Assembly: GCA_029101005.1 (NCBI GenBank)
Contig: JAQXQE010000011.1
Coordinates: forward strand, 62,001 to 126,000
Length of the DNA stretch: 64,000 bases
Origin: Bacillota bacterium
GTDB taxonomy: Bacteria > Bacillota > Clostridia > Peptostreptococcales > Anaerovoracaceae
Direction of reading: 5' to 3'
Shown: in pieces, positions 34,587 to 44,460 of the stretch
How the letters are laid out: each line of letters opens with the position of its first letter
Numbering within the stretch: the first letter of the stretch is position 1
Position numbers and translations under genes: made by a program
The notes under the pieces: model-generated
Database searches by the model: none
What the model saw: only the letters and a program-made list of their open reading frames with translations
Told to the model about the DNA's origin: nothing

Positions 34587-35921
34587 ATGAGTCAGTCACG
34601 ACGCATTATTCAGGTTGAAGAGAAAGTGCCACTTCGCATGGGCATTCCGCTTTCTATTCAGCACACATTCGCTATGTTCAGTGCTTCTGTTCTGGTACCT
34701 TACATCTTCGGTATCAGCCCAGCTATCGCTCTTCTGATGAACGGTATCGGAACACTGATTTTCATCGCTATCACAAAGGGTAAGGCACCTGCGTACCTCG
34801 GTTCCAGCTTTGCTTTCATCTCCCCTGCACTGCTGCTGATTACTGATCCGAACTACGGATATCAGTACGCACTGGGAGGCTTCGTTGTCACCGGCTGCAT
34901 ATTCATGCTGATTGCCGTCCTTATCAAATTCGTAGGCACAAAGTGGATCGACATAGTTCTTCCACCTGCTGCTATGGGTCCTGTAGTTGCCCTCATCGGT
35001 CTTGAGCTCGCTTCAAATGCTGCTCAGAATGGAGGAATCGTACTTACAGATTCTTACACCGCAATCGATCCTAAGTTCGTAACAGTTTTCCTGATCACAC
35101 TGCTCGTTGCAGTATTCGGTCAGGTTGTATTCAGAGGTTTCGCTTCTGCAATCGCTATACTCATCTCAATCATCGTAGGATACATCGCAGCACTCGCACT
35201 CGGACTGGTTGATTTCTCACAGGTTCAGGAAGCTTCATGGCTTGCTCTTCCTAACTTCCTTGCACCTAAGTTCGACCTCAACGCTATTCTGATTGTTATC
35301 CCTGCAACTCTGGTAATCGTATCCGAGCACATCGGACACCAGGTTGTTACTTCGGAGATCATCGGAACAAACCTCCTCGAGGATCCAGGCCTCCACAGAT
35401 CAATCTTCGCTGACGGTCTCTCAACTGCTCTCTCAGGTATGTGCGGATCAGTTCCAACTACTACATACGGCGAGAACATCGGAGTTATGGCTATCACAAG
35501 AGTATATAGCGTATGGGTTATCGGCGGCGCTGCAATCTTCTCAATCCTGCTCTCATTCGTAGGTAAGGCTTCTGGTCTCATCCAGACAATTCCTGGCCCT
35601 GTAATGGGCGGAGTAAGCTTCCTGCTCTACGGTATGATCGGAGCTTCTGGAATCAGACTGATGGTTGATTCCAAGGTTGACTACTCAAAGCCTCGTAACC
35701 TCGCACTCACTTCAGTAGTATTCGTTACAGGTCTCTCAGGCGCTGGTGTATCAATCGGTTCATCACAGCTCACAGGTATGAGCCTTGCTGCTGTAGTTGC
35801 AATGCTCCTCGGATTCGTATTCTATGTACTTGATAAGCTCAAGCTCACTAACGACTACGAGAACGTTCCACCAGGAGTAATCGAAGCAGAGTCAAAGAAA
35901 GAGCACAAGCCTGCTGAATAA
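34587..35921 (+). CDS. Uracil-xanthine permease (NCS2 family)
   Basis: Membrane symporter of 444 residues with about 14 hydrophobic segments. VSEHIGHQVVTSEI and the block DPGLHRSIFADGLSTALSG / TTTYGENIGVMAITRVYS are diagnostic of the UraA/PyrP/RutG branch of NCS2; PyrR-type regulation signals are not visible. Substrate probably uracil, xanthine possible. Monocistronic: own promoter, GGAAGGAG site and terminator. Confidence 0.92.
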   Translation: MSQSRRIIQVEEKVPLRMGIPLSIQHTFAMFSASVLVPYIFGISPAIALLMNGIGTLIFIAITKGKAPAYLGSSFAFISPALLLITDPNYGYQYALGGFVVTGCIFMLIAVLIKFVGTKWIDIVLPPAAMGPVVALIGLELASNAAQNGGIVLTDSYTAIDPKFVTVFLITLLVAVFGQVVFRGFASAIAILISIIVGYIAALALGLVDFSQVQEASWLALPNFLAPKFDLNAILIVIPATLVIVSEHIGHQVVTSEIIGTNLLEDPGLHRSIFADGLSTALSGMCGSVPTTTYGENIGVMAITRVYSVWVIGGAAIFSILLSFVGKASGLIQTIPGPVMGGVSFLLYGMIGASGIRLMVDSKVDYSKPRNLALTSVVFVTGLSGAGVSIGSSQLTGMSLAAVVAMLLGFVFYVLDKLKLTNDYENVPPGVIEAESKKEHKPAE

Positions 35922-35933
35922 TATCGCACAACA

Positions 35934-35959
35934 AATCCCGACCTTCCGGTCGGGATTTT
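35934..35959 (+). terminator. Terminator of the uracil/xanthine permease
   Basis: AATCCCGACC / GGTCGGGATT with a TTCC loop, then TT. Confidence 0.85.
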
Positions 35960-36207
35960 CTATTGTCCAAATTCTCTATGTTATTTGTCGAAATTGTTCT
36001 CGCATTGAACGACACGACTGCCAGCCACGGAAGAATGCTAATCCATCCAGTCCAGGTCATCACAGTGCTGACTCCGCTTGCCGCAATCGACCAATTCCCC
36101 CAAGCAACACCATCTCTCCAAATCAACCTTCCCTGCGGCGAAGCCGTCTACTCAAAGGAACGATTTGTACACATCTCCAACCCACATCGGCATCCGATAG
36201 CACAGAG
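35960..36207. other. Gene-less stretch between permease and fhs
   Basis: No frame here has a convincing start with ribosome site plus recognisable protein. The minus strand can be read as a Trp-rich hydrophobic peptide (GVSTVMTWTGWISILPWLAV) that runs on into the permease terminator, possibly the relic of a membrane protein. Nothing else identified. Confidence 0.4.
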
Positions 36208-36306
36208 AAATCGCGCAGGACGCGAAAAAGGGATAATATAGGAGCGGAGCGTACTTCTTGTACGTGAGCACCTATATTATCCCTTTGACAAAGTCATGCG
36301 CGATTT
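36208..36306. repeat. 99-nt nested palindrome next to fhs
   Basis: Three nested stems share one axis: outer AAATCGCGCA / TGCGCGATTT (36208-36217 and 36297-36306), middle AAAGGGATAATATAGG / CCTATATTATCCCTTT (16 bp, perfect), inner GTAC-TTCTT-GTAC. It begins 20 bp after the fhs stop. On the minus strand the middle stem is followed by TT, so it may terminate fhs, but its size and outer stem are far beyond a normal terminator. Confidence 0.85.
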
Positions 36307-36325
36307 ATCAAGCCGCCATCAGCTA

Positions 36326-37996
36326 TTATGACAGGCCGATAATTGTTCCATCCTCAAGGATATCCATTCCGCATGCTGCTGGAACCTTAGGAAGTCCTGG
36401 CATTGTCATGATTGATCCTGTGAGGGCTACGATGAAGCCAGCGCCGGCACTGATCTTTACTTCTCTTACTGTGATTCTAAAGTCTGATGGTGCACCGAGG
36501 AGCTTTGCGTCATCGGAGAATGAGTACTGAGTCTTAGCCATGCAGATTGGACCCTTGTCGAGTCCGAGCTTCTCGAGATCTGCAATCTGCTTGAGAGCGT
36601 CTGCTGTGAAATCTACGCCATCTGCTCTGTAGATCTCCTTAGCGATCTTCTCAATCTTCTCTGGGATTGATGCCTCAGCATCGTAGAGTGGAGCGAAGTT
36701 TGACTCCTTCTGCTCTGTGATCTCGATTACCTTCTTAGCGAGCTCAACTCCGCCGTCTCCGCCCTTAGCGAATACCTCGGAGAGAACTACATCTGCGCCC
36801 TTAGCCTTGCAGAGCTTGTCGAGGAGAGCGAGCTCCGCCTCTGTATCTGTAGGGAATCTGTTAATAGCAACTACTGTTGGTACGCCGAACTTAGCAACAT
36901 TGTCGATGTGCTGGAGGAGGTTAGCGCATCCTGCCTCGAGTGCCTCAAGGTTCTCAGGTCCAAGCTCCTTCTTGTCAACGCCACCGTGCATCTTGAGAGC
37001 ACGAACTGTTGCTACGATAACTGTTACAGCTGGCTTGAGTCCTGCTGCTCTGCACTTGATGTCGAAGAACTTCTCAGCTCCGAGGTCAGCACCGAATCCA
37101 GCCTCTGTTACTACGTAATCGCCGAGCTTGAGGGCAACCTTTGTAGCCATTACTGAGTTGCATCCGTGAGCGATGTTAGCGAAAGGTCCGCCGTGGATGA
37201 TTGCTGGTGTGTTCTCGAGAGTCTGAACAAGGTTAGGATTGATAGCATCCTTGAGGAGGAGTGCCATAGCACCTGTAGCTCCGATGTCATCAGCAGTTAC
37301 AGCCTCGCCCTTTGAGTTGTAAGCAACTACCATGCGGCCGAGTCTCTCCTTGAGGTTCTCTCTGCTTGTTGAGAGGCAGAGGATAGCCATAATCTCAGAA
37401 GCAACTGTGATGTCGAAACCTGACTCTCTCATAACGCCATCACCCTTCTTACCGAGGCCGATAACGATATTTCTGAGAGCTCTGTCGTTCATATCAACAA
37501 CTCTTCTCCATACAACTCTCTTTGTAACGATGTCGAGAGGGTTGCCCTGGTGAATGCTGTTGTCAACCATAGCAGCAAGCAGGTTGTGAGCTGAAGTGAT
37601 TGCGTGGAAGTCACCTGTAAAATGCAGGTTGATGTCATCCATAGGAACTACCTGTGCGTATCCGCCACCAGCAGCTCCGCCCTTAACACCGAAGCAAGGT
37701 CCGAGTGAAGGCTCTCTGAGAGTTGTTACAGTCTTGTAACCGAGCTTGTTGAGTGCCATAGAAAGACCAACGTTAGTAGTAGTCTTGCCCTCTCCAGCAG
37801 GTGTTGGGTTGATAGCTGTCACAAGAATCAGCTTTCCATCTGGCTTGTCCTGAAGTCTGTTCAGGATATTGATATCAATCTTCGCCTTGTACTTACCGTA
37901 CTGCTCGATCTCATCATCAGTAATGTCGAGCTTCGCAGCGATCTCTGTGATAGGAAGCATCTTCGCTTCCTGTGCAATCTGTACATCAGTTTTCAT
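36326..37996 (-). CDS. fhs: Formate--tetrahydrofolate ligase
   Basis: ATP-dependent synthesis of 10-formyl-THF from formate. 556 residues, normal for the family. P-loop [14 protein letters not shown] (about 65-78), followed by [22 protein letters not shown] (K+ and THF site) given here in part, [17 protein letters not shown], and a C-terminal [14 protein letters not shown]. It lies downstream of the purine operon with its own promoter; its product feeds PurN and the AICAR transformylase and, in acetogenic or one-carbon pathways, serine/glycine metabolism. Confidence 0.97.
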   Translation of the reverse strand: MKTDVQIAQEAKMLPITEIAAKLDITDDEIEQYGKYKAKIDINILNRLQDKPDGKLILVTAINPTPAGEGKTTTNVGLSMALNKLGYKTVTTLREPSLGPCFGVKGGAAGGGYAQVVPMDDINLHFTGDFHAITSAHNLLAAMVDNSIHQGNPLDIVTKRVVWRRVVDMNDRALRNIVIGLGKKGDGVMRESGFDITVASEIMAILCLSTSRENLKERLGRMVVAYNSKGEAVTADDIGATGAMALLLKDAINPNLVQTLENTPAIIHGGPFANIAHGCNSVMATKVALKLGDYVVTEAGFGADLGAEKFFDIKCRAAGLKPAVTVIVATVRALKMHGGVDKKELGPENLEALEAGCANLLQHIDNVAKFGVPTVVAINRFPTDTEAELALLDKLCKAKGADVVLSEVFAKGGDGGVELAKKVIEITEQKESNFAPLYDAEASIPEKIEKIAKEIYRADGVDFTADALKQIADLEKLGLDKGPICMAKTQYSFSDDAKLLGAPSDFRITVREVKISAGAGFIVALTGSIMTMPGLPKVPAACGMDILEDGTIIGLS

Positions 37997-38063
37997 TAAT
38001 AGATTCTCCTTATTTCACATAAGCATATTAAAGAAAGAGTGTCCTCTCGACACGCTTGTGATA

Positions 38064-38072
38064 ATTATAACA
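38064..38072 (-). promoter_or_regulatory. Extended -10 promoter of fhs
   Basis: Minus strand TGT-TATAAT about 67 bp before the fhs ATG. No good -35, as usual for extended -10 promoters. Confidence 0.5.
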
Positions 38073-38105
38073 CTTATCTACGTCTTTGGATATAGTTAAA
38101 GCATC

Positions 38106-38133
38106 AATAATCGCTAAAAAATTTGCGATTATT
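38106..38133. terminator. AT-rich hairpin between purL and fhs
   Basis: AATAATCGC / GCGATTATT stem around a ten-base AT loop, symmetrical enough to fold on either strand; together with the hairpin at 38197 it separates the purine operon from fhs. Confidence 0.45.
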
Positions 38134-38196
38134 TTGTGTGCAAAAACAATTTGCGTGAAGTTCGTTATGAGCGATAGTTTTTTTCATATGACGAGA

Positions 38197-38225
38197 ACAA
38201 GCACCCGCCGAAGCAGGTGCTTGTT
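38197..38225 (-). terminator. Hairpin 14 bp after purL
   Basis: Minus-strand stem AACAAGCACCTGC / GCGGGTGCTTGTT with small loop; the T-tract after it is poor (CTCGTC), so read-through towards fhs is possible. Confidence 0.55.
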
Positions 38226-38239
38226 TACATATCTTAATC

Positions 38240-41200
38240 TTACTTGAAGTAGCGAACAGCGCTCTCGAACATCTTGATGAAATACTCACCAGGAACGTTC
38301 TTGTAGAGACCGTTGCCAACACGCTCGGCGTGAGCCATTTTACCGAAGACTCTTCCGTCTGGAGAAGTGATACCCTCGATAGCGTATGCTGAGTTGTTAG
38401 GGTTGAAGTGAACCATTGTAGTTGCATCACCGTTCATATCAACATACTGAGTTGCAATCTGGCCGCTTACTGCGAGCTGCTGGATGAGCTCGTCGCTTGC
38501 GAGGAATCTTCCCTCACCGTGTGAGATAGGTGCTGAGTAGATGTCGCCTACCTGTGTATTTCTGAGCCATGGTGACTTGTTTGAAGCTACTCTTACATTA
38601 ACAATTCTTGACTGGTGGCAAGCGATTGTATTGAATGTCAGAGTTGGGCAGTTCTCATCTGTGTCGATGATCTTGCCGTAAGGAACAAGTCCGAGCTTGA
38701 TGAGCGCCTGGAAACCGTTACAGATTCCGCACATAAGTCCATCTCTGTTGTCGAGGAGTGAAGTTACCTGCTCCTTAACAGCGTCATTTCTGAAGAATGC
38801 TGTGATGAACTTAGCTGATCCGTCTGGCTCATCTCCGCCTGAGAATCCACCTGGGATGAAGATCATCTGAGCGTCCTTAACGCTGTCTGCGAACTGCTCA
38901 ACTGAACGCTTGATATCGTCACTTGTGCGGTTCTTGATTACGATGATCTCAGGCTCTGCTCCAGCCTCTCTTACAGCTCTTGCTGAGTCGTACTCACAGT
39001 TAGTTCCTGGGAATGCAGGGATGATTACCTTAGGCTTAGCCGACTTGTAGTTTGCTACAGGCCATGTCTTAGCTCTGTACTCGAAGTTCTTAACTGGTCC
39101 CTTCTCGTCAGGAATATTGCATGTGTATACGCTCTCAAGCTTATTCTCGTATGCGCCGATGAGGAGTCTCATCTCTACTGAATCCTCACCTCTTGTCATC
39201 TCCTTACCGTCTGTTACAGTTCCGAGCTCGTATGCCTTCATAGCTGAATCAGCAGCTACTGAAGCGAGGTCAAAGTCATCGCTTGCCTCGAATACGAATG
39301 AACCATACTTATATCCGAAGATGTCCTGATCTGTGATATCTGCATTGTATGCGAAAGCGAGTCCGTTACCGATTGCCATCTTGAGAACAGCCTCAGCGAT
39401 ACCACCGATGACTGGTGTGTAGCAAGCGAGAACCTTGCCAGCTCTCATAAGCTCAGTCATCTTGTCGTATACTGTGAGCTGTGACTCTGCAACTGGAAGT
39501 CCCTCTGCATCTGTCTGTGGCTCGATTACGAACACCTTGTGTCCAGCCTCCTTGAACTCAGGTGTTACAACATCTGGAACTGTATCTGTTGTAACAGCGA
39601 ATGAGATCAGTGTAGGTGGAACGTCTATGTTCTCGAATGATCCGGACATTGAGTCCTTACCACCGATTGAACCTACGCCAAGTCCAAGCTGCGCCTCGAA
39701 TGCACCGAGGAGTGCTGCGAATGGCTTACCCCATCTCTTAGGATCCTTACGAGGTGACTCGAAGAACTCCTGGAACGAGAGGTATGTATCCTTGAAGCTT
39801 GCACCTGTTGCGATGAGCTTTGATACTGACTCTACTACTGCGAGATAAGCTCCGTGGTATGGGCTCTTCTCTGAGATGAATGGGTTGTAACCCCATGACA
39901 TGAATGAGCAGTCGTCTGTGTGGCCCTTCTCGAGTGGAATCTTGTGAACCATTGCCTGGATTGGTGTGAGCTGGTTCTTACCACCGAATGGCATAAGTAC
40001 TGATCCTGCACCGATTGTTGAGTCGAAACGCTCGCTGAGTCCTCTCTTTGAGCAGATGTTCAGGTCATCAGCCTCCTTGATGTAGTTCTCAGCGAAACCG
40101 CCGCTTACTGTCTTCTTCCACTCCTTTGGAGCCTCTGGCGCGATTGTGATGTGCTTGTCTGCACCGTTTGAATCAAGGAACTCTCTTGAAATGTCTACGA
40201 TTGTCTTGCCGTTCCATCTCATTGTGAGGTATGGTCTCTCAGTTACTACAGCAACTGGTACGCACTGGAGGTTCTCATTAGCTGCGAGCTCCATGAACTT
40301 CTCAACGTCTCTCTCAGCTACTACGCAAGCCATTCTCTCCTGTGACTCAGCGATAGCGAGCTCTGTTCCGTCGAGTCCCTCGTACTTCTTAGGAACTGCG
40401 TTGAGGTCGATATCCAGTCCGTCTGCAAGCTCTCCGATAGCTACTGATACTCCGCCTGCTCCGAAGTCGTTACACTTCTTGATCATGCGAGTAGCATCGC
40501 CGTTTCTGAAGAGTCTCTGGATCTTTCTCTCTTCTGGAGCGTTACCCTTCTGTACCTCAGCTCCACAAGTCTCTACTGACTTAACGTCATGAGCCTTTGA
40601 TGATCCTGTAGCTCCGCCGATTCCGTCTCTTCCTGTGCTTCCACCAAGGAGGAGGATAACATCAGTTGGAGCAGGTCTCTCACGACGAACATTTACTGCT
40701 GGAGCTGCCGCGATAACTGCGCCAACCTCCATTCTTTTTGCTACGTAACCTGGGTGATATATCTCATCTACCATACCTGTTGCGAGGCCGATCTGGTTAC
40801 CGTATGATGAGTAACCTGCAGCAGCTGTCTGGCAGATTGTTCTCTGTGGGAGCTTACCCTCGAGAGTCTCGTTAACTGGCTGGAGTGGGTTGCCAGCTCC
40901 TGTGAGTCTCATTGCTGCGTATACGTATGAACGGCCTGAGAGTGGGTCTCTGATACATCCACCTACGCAAGTTGCAGCGCCACCGAATGGCTCGATCTCT
41001 GTTGGGTGGTTGTGTGTCTCGTTCTTGAAGAGGAGCAGCCATGGCTGACGCTCTCCGTCTACAGTTACAGTAATCTTAACTGTGCAAGCGTTGATCTCCT
41101 CTGACTCGTCAAGCTTGTCGAGCTTGCCCTGTGTCTTAAGGTACTTAACAGAAAGTGTTGCGAGGTCCATCATGCAGATTGGCTTTGTTCTTCCAAGCTC

Positions 41201-41971
41201 CTTACGTACTGCAAGGTAGTCATTGTAAGCCTTCTCGAGGAGCTCATCTTCGAATGTAACCTCGTCGATTACTGTACCGAATGTTGTGTGTCTGCAGTGA
41301 TCTGACCAGTATGTGTCGATCATTCTTACTTCTGTGATAGTAGGATTTCTCTGCTCGCTTACGAAGTAATCCTGGCAAACCTTGAGGTCTGCTGTATCCA
41401 TTGCGAGACCGTAATCCTTGATGAACTGTGCTCTTGCATCATCGTCCATATCGATGAAGCCCTCGATGATAGCTACATCCTGTGGAACCTCGTACTCCAT
41501 CTCGAGAGTCTCAGGCATGCTGAGTTCAGCCTCTCTTGTCTCTACTGGGTTGATGATGTATGACTTAACAGCCTCAACATCCTCTGGGAGGATATCTCCG
41601 TAGAGTGCGTATACTTTAGCACATCTTACGAGTGGCTTATCGCCCTGTGAGATGATCTGGATGCACTGTGCAGCTGAATCAGCTCTCTGGTCGAACTGTC
41701 CAGGAAGTGACTCTACAGCGAATACTGACTTGTATCCTCTGCAGTTGAGCCCTTCAAGAGTCTCTGCTGCATTATCAAGCTGTGGCTCTGAGAAAACTGT
41801 GCCAACACAGTAGTCAAAGAGATCCTTCTCAATGTTATCTACATCATATCTGTTGATGATGCGAACATCTGTCACTCTCTCGATTCCGAGCAGAGTTCTG
41901 ATGTCGCTCAGAAGTCCCTTAGCCTCGTTGGCAAGCTCTTTCTTCTTCTCTACATAGATTCTGTAAACCAT
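38240..41971 (-). CDS. purL: Phosphoribosylformylglycinamidine synthase, single-chain PurL
   Basis: Converts FGAR to FGAM with ATP and glutamine. 1,243 residues: N-terminal PurS-like part, two AIR-synthase-type ATP domains (HNHPTEIEPFGGAATCVGG and ATGSSKAHDV), and a C-terminal class I glutaminase with nucleophile Cys in LMCGICNGFQALIKLG and His in ISHGEGRF. So purS and purQ are fused and no separate copies are needed. Last gene of the purine operon, 12 bp after purD. The large form is common in clostridia and proteobacteria, while Bacillus uses three subunits. Confidence 0.96.
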   Translation of the reverse strand: MVYRIYVEKKKELANEAKGLLSDIRTLLGIERVTDVRIINRYDVDNIEKDLFDYCVGTVFSEPQLDNAAETLEGLNCRGYKSVFAVESLPGQFDQRADSAAQCIQIISQGDKPLVRCAKVYALYGDILPEDVEAVKSYIINPVETREAELSMPETLEMEYEVPQDVAIIEGFIDMDDDARAQFIKDYGLAMDTADLKVCQDYFVSEQRNPTITEVRMIDTYWSDHCRHTTFGTVIDEVTFEDELLEKAYNDYLAVRKELGRTKPICMMDLATLSVKYLKTQGKLDKLDESEEINACTVKITVTVDGERQPWLLLFKNETHNHPTEIEPFGGAATCVGGCIRDPLSGRSYVYAAMRLTGAGNPLQPVNETLEGKLPQRTICQTAAAGYSSYGNQIGLATGMVDEIYHPGYVAKRMEVGAVIAAAPAVNVRRERPAPTDVILLLGGSTGRDGIGGATGSSKAHDVKSVETCGAEVQKGNAPEERKIQRLFRNGDATRMIKKCNDFGAGGVSVAIGELADGLDIDLNAVPKKYEGLDGTELAIAESQERMACVVAERDVEKFMELAANENLQCVPVAVVTERPYLTMRWNGKTIVDISREFLDSNGADKHITIAPEAPKEWKKTVSGGFAENYIKEADDLNICSKRGLSERFDSTIGAGSVLMPFGGKNQLTPIQAMVHKIPLEKGHTDDCSFMSWGYNPFISEKSPYHGAYLAVVESVSKLIATGASFKDTYLSFQEFFESPRKDPKRWGKPFAALLGAFEAQLGLGVGSIGGKDSMSGSFENIDVPPTLISFAVTTDTVPDVVTPEFKEAGHKVFVIEPQTDAEGLPVAESQLTVYDKMTELMRAGKVLACYTPVIGGIAEAVLKMAIGNGLAFAYNADITDQDIFGYKYGSFVFEASDDFDLASVAADSAMKAYELGTVTDGKEMTRGEDSVEMRLLIGAYENKLESVYTCNIPDEKGPVKNFEYRAKTWPVANYKSAKPKVIIPAFPGTNCEYDSARAVREAGAEPEIIVIKNRTSDDIKRSVEQFADSVKDAQMIFIPGGFSGGDEPDGSAKFITAFFRNDAVKEQVTSLLDNRDGLMCGICNGFQALIKLGLVPYGKIIDTDENCPTLTFNTIACHQSRIVNVRVASNKSPWLRNTQVGDIYSAPISHGEGRFLASDELIQQLAVSGQIATQYVDMNGDATTMVHFNPNNSAYAIEGITSPDGRVFGKMAHAERVGNGLYKNVPGEYFIKMFESAVRYFK

Positions 41972-41983
41972 TCGTTTCTCCTT

Positions 41984-43252
41984 CTATTTCTCAAGAGCCT
42001 TGAGCGCTCTTGCACCAATGTCACTTCTTGTATACTTGTTATCGAACTCGATTCTGCCAATCATCTCGTAAGCCTTCTCAACTGCCTCAGCAAGTGTTGG
42101 CTCTACTGCTGTAACACCGAGAACTCTTCCGCCTGATGTTACGAGTTTGCCCTCATGGCTCTTCGCTCCAGCGATATATGTATTGTTCCAAAGGTCCTCA
42201 GGAATGCTGATCTCGAAACCCTTCTCGTATGATACAGGGTATCCATTTGAAGCTCCGATTACGCAGCATGCTGATGCATCGAGCCACTCAACCTCAACCT
42301 CTGAAAGAGTGCCTGCAGTAACAGCCTGCATAATCTCGAAGAGATCAGTCTTAAGAAGTGGCAGAACAACCTGTGTCTCAGGATCACCGAAACGGCAGTT
42401 GTACTCGATAACCTTAGGGCCATCAGCTGTAATCATGAGACCGAAGTAGAGGCAGCCCTTGAAAGTTCTTCCCTCTGCATTCATAGCCTCCATTGTTGGC
42501 ACGAATATCTCCTTCATGCAACGCTCAGCAACCTCTGCAGTGTAGTATGGGTTAGGTGCAACAGTTCCCATTCCGCCGGTGTTGAGACCAGTGTCTCCAT
42601 CTCCAACTCTCTTGTGGTCCATTGAAGAGATCATAGGAACGATTGTCTTACCATCTGTGAATGAGAGAACTGATACCTCAGGTCCCTCGAGGAACTCCTC
42701 GATTACGATATTGTCTCCGCTCTTACCGAACTTCTTGTCCTCCATCATTGAGCGAACCGCATCAACAGCCTCTTCTCTTGTCATAGCGATGATTACACCC
42801 TTACCGAGCGCAAGACCATCAGCCTTGATAACTGTTGGAATCGGAGCTGTCTCAAGGTACTCAAGAGCCTTCTCCATATCGTTGAAAGTCTCATATGCAG
42901 CAGTAGGGATTCCGTACTTCTTCATGAGATCCTTAGAGAAAACCTTGCTTCCCTCGATAATAGCCGCTTTCGCGTCCGGACCGAAGCAAGGGATTCCTAT
43001 CTCGTTAAGTGCATCTACGCAGCCGAGAACCAGTGGATCGTCAGGTGCTACGATTGCGTAATCAATATCGTTGTCCTTAGCGAAGTTAACAATTGCAGGA
43101 ATGTCTGTAGCAGCAATTGAAACTGTTACAGCGTCTCTTGCGATTCCGCTGTTGCCCGGAAGAACATATACCATATCAACCTTAGGGCTTCCGATGATCT
43201 TCTTGACGATTGCGTGCTCTCTGCCGCCTCCGCCAACTACCATTACTTTCAT
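41984..43252 (-). CDS. purD: Phosphoribosylamine--glycine ligase
   Basis: ATP-grasp enzyme joining glycine to phosphoribosylamine. 422 residues. N-terminal MKVMVVGGGGREHAIVKKI, ATP-grasp loop VIKADGLALGKGVIIA, GGMGTVAPNPYYT, and metal-binding EYNCRFGDPETQ are all present. 20 bp after the AICAR transformylase gene, with AAGGAGAAC before its ATG. Confidence 0.97.
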   Translation of the reverse strand: MKVMVVGGGGREHAIVKKIIGSPKVDMVYVLPGNSGIARDAVTVSIAATDIPAIVNFAKDNDIDYAIVAPDDPLVLGCVDALNEIGIPCFGPDAKAAIIEGSKVFSKDLMKKYGIPTAAYETFNDMEKALEYLETAPIPTVIKADGLALGKGVIIAMTREEAVDAVRSMMEDKKFGKSGDNIVIEEFLEGPEVSVLSFTDGKTIVPMISSMDHKRVGDGDTGLNTGGMGTVAPNPYYTAEVAERCMKEIFVPTMEAMNAEGRTFKGCLYFGLMITADGPKVIEYNCRFGDPETQVVLPLLKTDLFEIMQAVTAGTLSEVEVEWLDASACCVIGASNGYPVSYEKGFEISIPEDLWNNTYIAGAKSHEGKLVTSGGRVLGVTAVEPTLAEAVEKAYEMIGRIEFDNKYTRSDIGARALKALEK

Positions 43253-43272
43253 ATCTTGTTCTCCTTATGCGA

Positions 43273-44457
43273 TTAGTGGTGGAAAAGTCTCATGCCTGTG
43301 AATGCCATCGCAATTCCAAGCTCGTTGCAGCAGTCGATAACAGCGTCATCTCTGATTGAACCACCTGGCTGAACGATGTACTTAACTCCACTCTTATATG
43401 CTCTCTGTACGTTGTCGTAGAATGGGAAGAACGCATCTGAGCCACATACAACGTCTGTTACTGTATCGAGGTATGCTCTCTGCTCCTCATCAGTGAAACG
43501 CTCTGGCTTCTCTGTGAAGTACTTCTCCCAGATTCCATCTGCACAGCAGTCTTCCTCATTCTTGTTGATGTAAGCATCGATAACATTGTCTCTGTCCGGA
43601 CGCTTCATCTCCGGCTTGAATGGGAGGTTCAGAACCTTCTCGTGCTGTCTGAGGAACCATGTATCAGCCTTGTCACCCGCAAGCCTTGTGCAGTGCACTC
43701 TTGACTGCTGACCAGCTCCAACTCCGATTGCCTGACCGTCAACAGCGTAGCAAACTGAGTTTGACTGTGTGTACTTGAGTGTGATCAGAGCAACGATCAT
43801 ATCTCTGATTGCTGTCTCTGGAATATCCTTGATGTCTGTTACTACATCCTTGAGGAGATCTCTGTTGATCTCGAAGTTGTTTCTTCCCTGCTCGAATGTG
43901 ATTCCGAACACCTGCTTGTGCTCCTGAGCTGCTGGAACGTAGTTCTCATCAATCTTGATGACATTATACTTGCCACCCTTCTTAGCCTTGAGAATCTCGA
44001 GTGCCTCATCGCTGTATCCAGGAGCGATTACTCCGTCAGATACCTCTCTCTTGATGAGAAGAGCTGTAGTCTTGTCGCACTCGTCAGAAAGAGCAATCCA
44101 GTCTCCGAATGAGCACATTCTATCTGTTCCTCTAGCTCTAGCGTATGCACATGCGAGTGGGCTCTCATCAAGTCCCTCGATATCATCTACGAAGCATGCC
44201 TTCTTGAGCTTCTCAGGAAGAACTGTACCAACTGCTGCAGATGTAGGGCTTACGTGCTTGAATGAAGCTGCTGCTGGCATGCCGAGAGCCTCCTTGAGCT
44301 CCTTAACCAGCTGCCATGAGTTCAGCGCATCGAGGAAATTGATGTAGCCAGGGCGGCCGTTCATAATCTCGATTGGAAGTTCTGATCCGTCGTGCATGTA
44401 GATCTTCGCAGGCTTCTGATTAGGATTGCATCCGTACTTCAGTTCGAATTCTTTCAT
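43273..44457 (-). CDS. purH: AICAR transformylase, stand-alone (PurH C-terminal-type)
   Basis: Formylates AICAR with 10-formyl-THF. 394 residues, matching only the transformylase half of bifunctional PurH: LKYGCNPNQKPAKIYM, ASFKHVSPTSAAVG (Lys-His catalytic pair), LKYTQSNSVCYA and GAGQQSRVHCTRLA. The usual N-terminal IMP cyclohydrolase (MGS-like) domain is absent, and the cyclohydrolase step is provided by the PurO-type gene 3 bp upstream. The split arrangement is coherent and not a truncation. Confidence 0.92.
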   Translation of the reverse strand: MKEFELKYGCNPNQKPAKIYMHDGSELPIEIMNGRPGYINFLDALNSWQLVKELKEALGMPAAASFKHVSPTSAAVGTVLPEKLKKACFVDDIEGLDESPLACAYARARGTDRMCSFGDWIALSDECDKTTALLIKREVSDGVIAPGYSDEALEILKAKKGGKYNVIKIDENYVPAAQEHKQVFGITFEQGRNNFEINRDLLKDVVTDIKDIPETAIRDMIVALITLKYTQSNSVCYAVDGQAIGVGAGQQSRVHCTRLAGDKADTWFLRQHEKVLNLPFKPEMKRPDRDNVIDAYINKNEEDCCADGIWEKYFTEKPERFTDEEQRAYLDTVTDVVCGSDAFFPFYDNVQRAYKSGVKYIVQPGGSIRDDAVIDCCNELGIAMAFTGMRLFHH

Positions 44458-44460
44458 GCT

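Noticed and set aside
35963-36241. 92-codon plus-strand frame before the 99-nt palindrome
   Set aside because: No ribosome site, composition unlike neighbouring genes, runs into the palindrome, and no recognisable motif.
36908-37156. Long frames antisense to fhs, purL, dnaK and other conserved genes
   Set aside because: All overlap strongly conserved proteins on the other strand and lack initiation signals.
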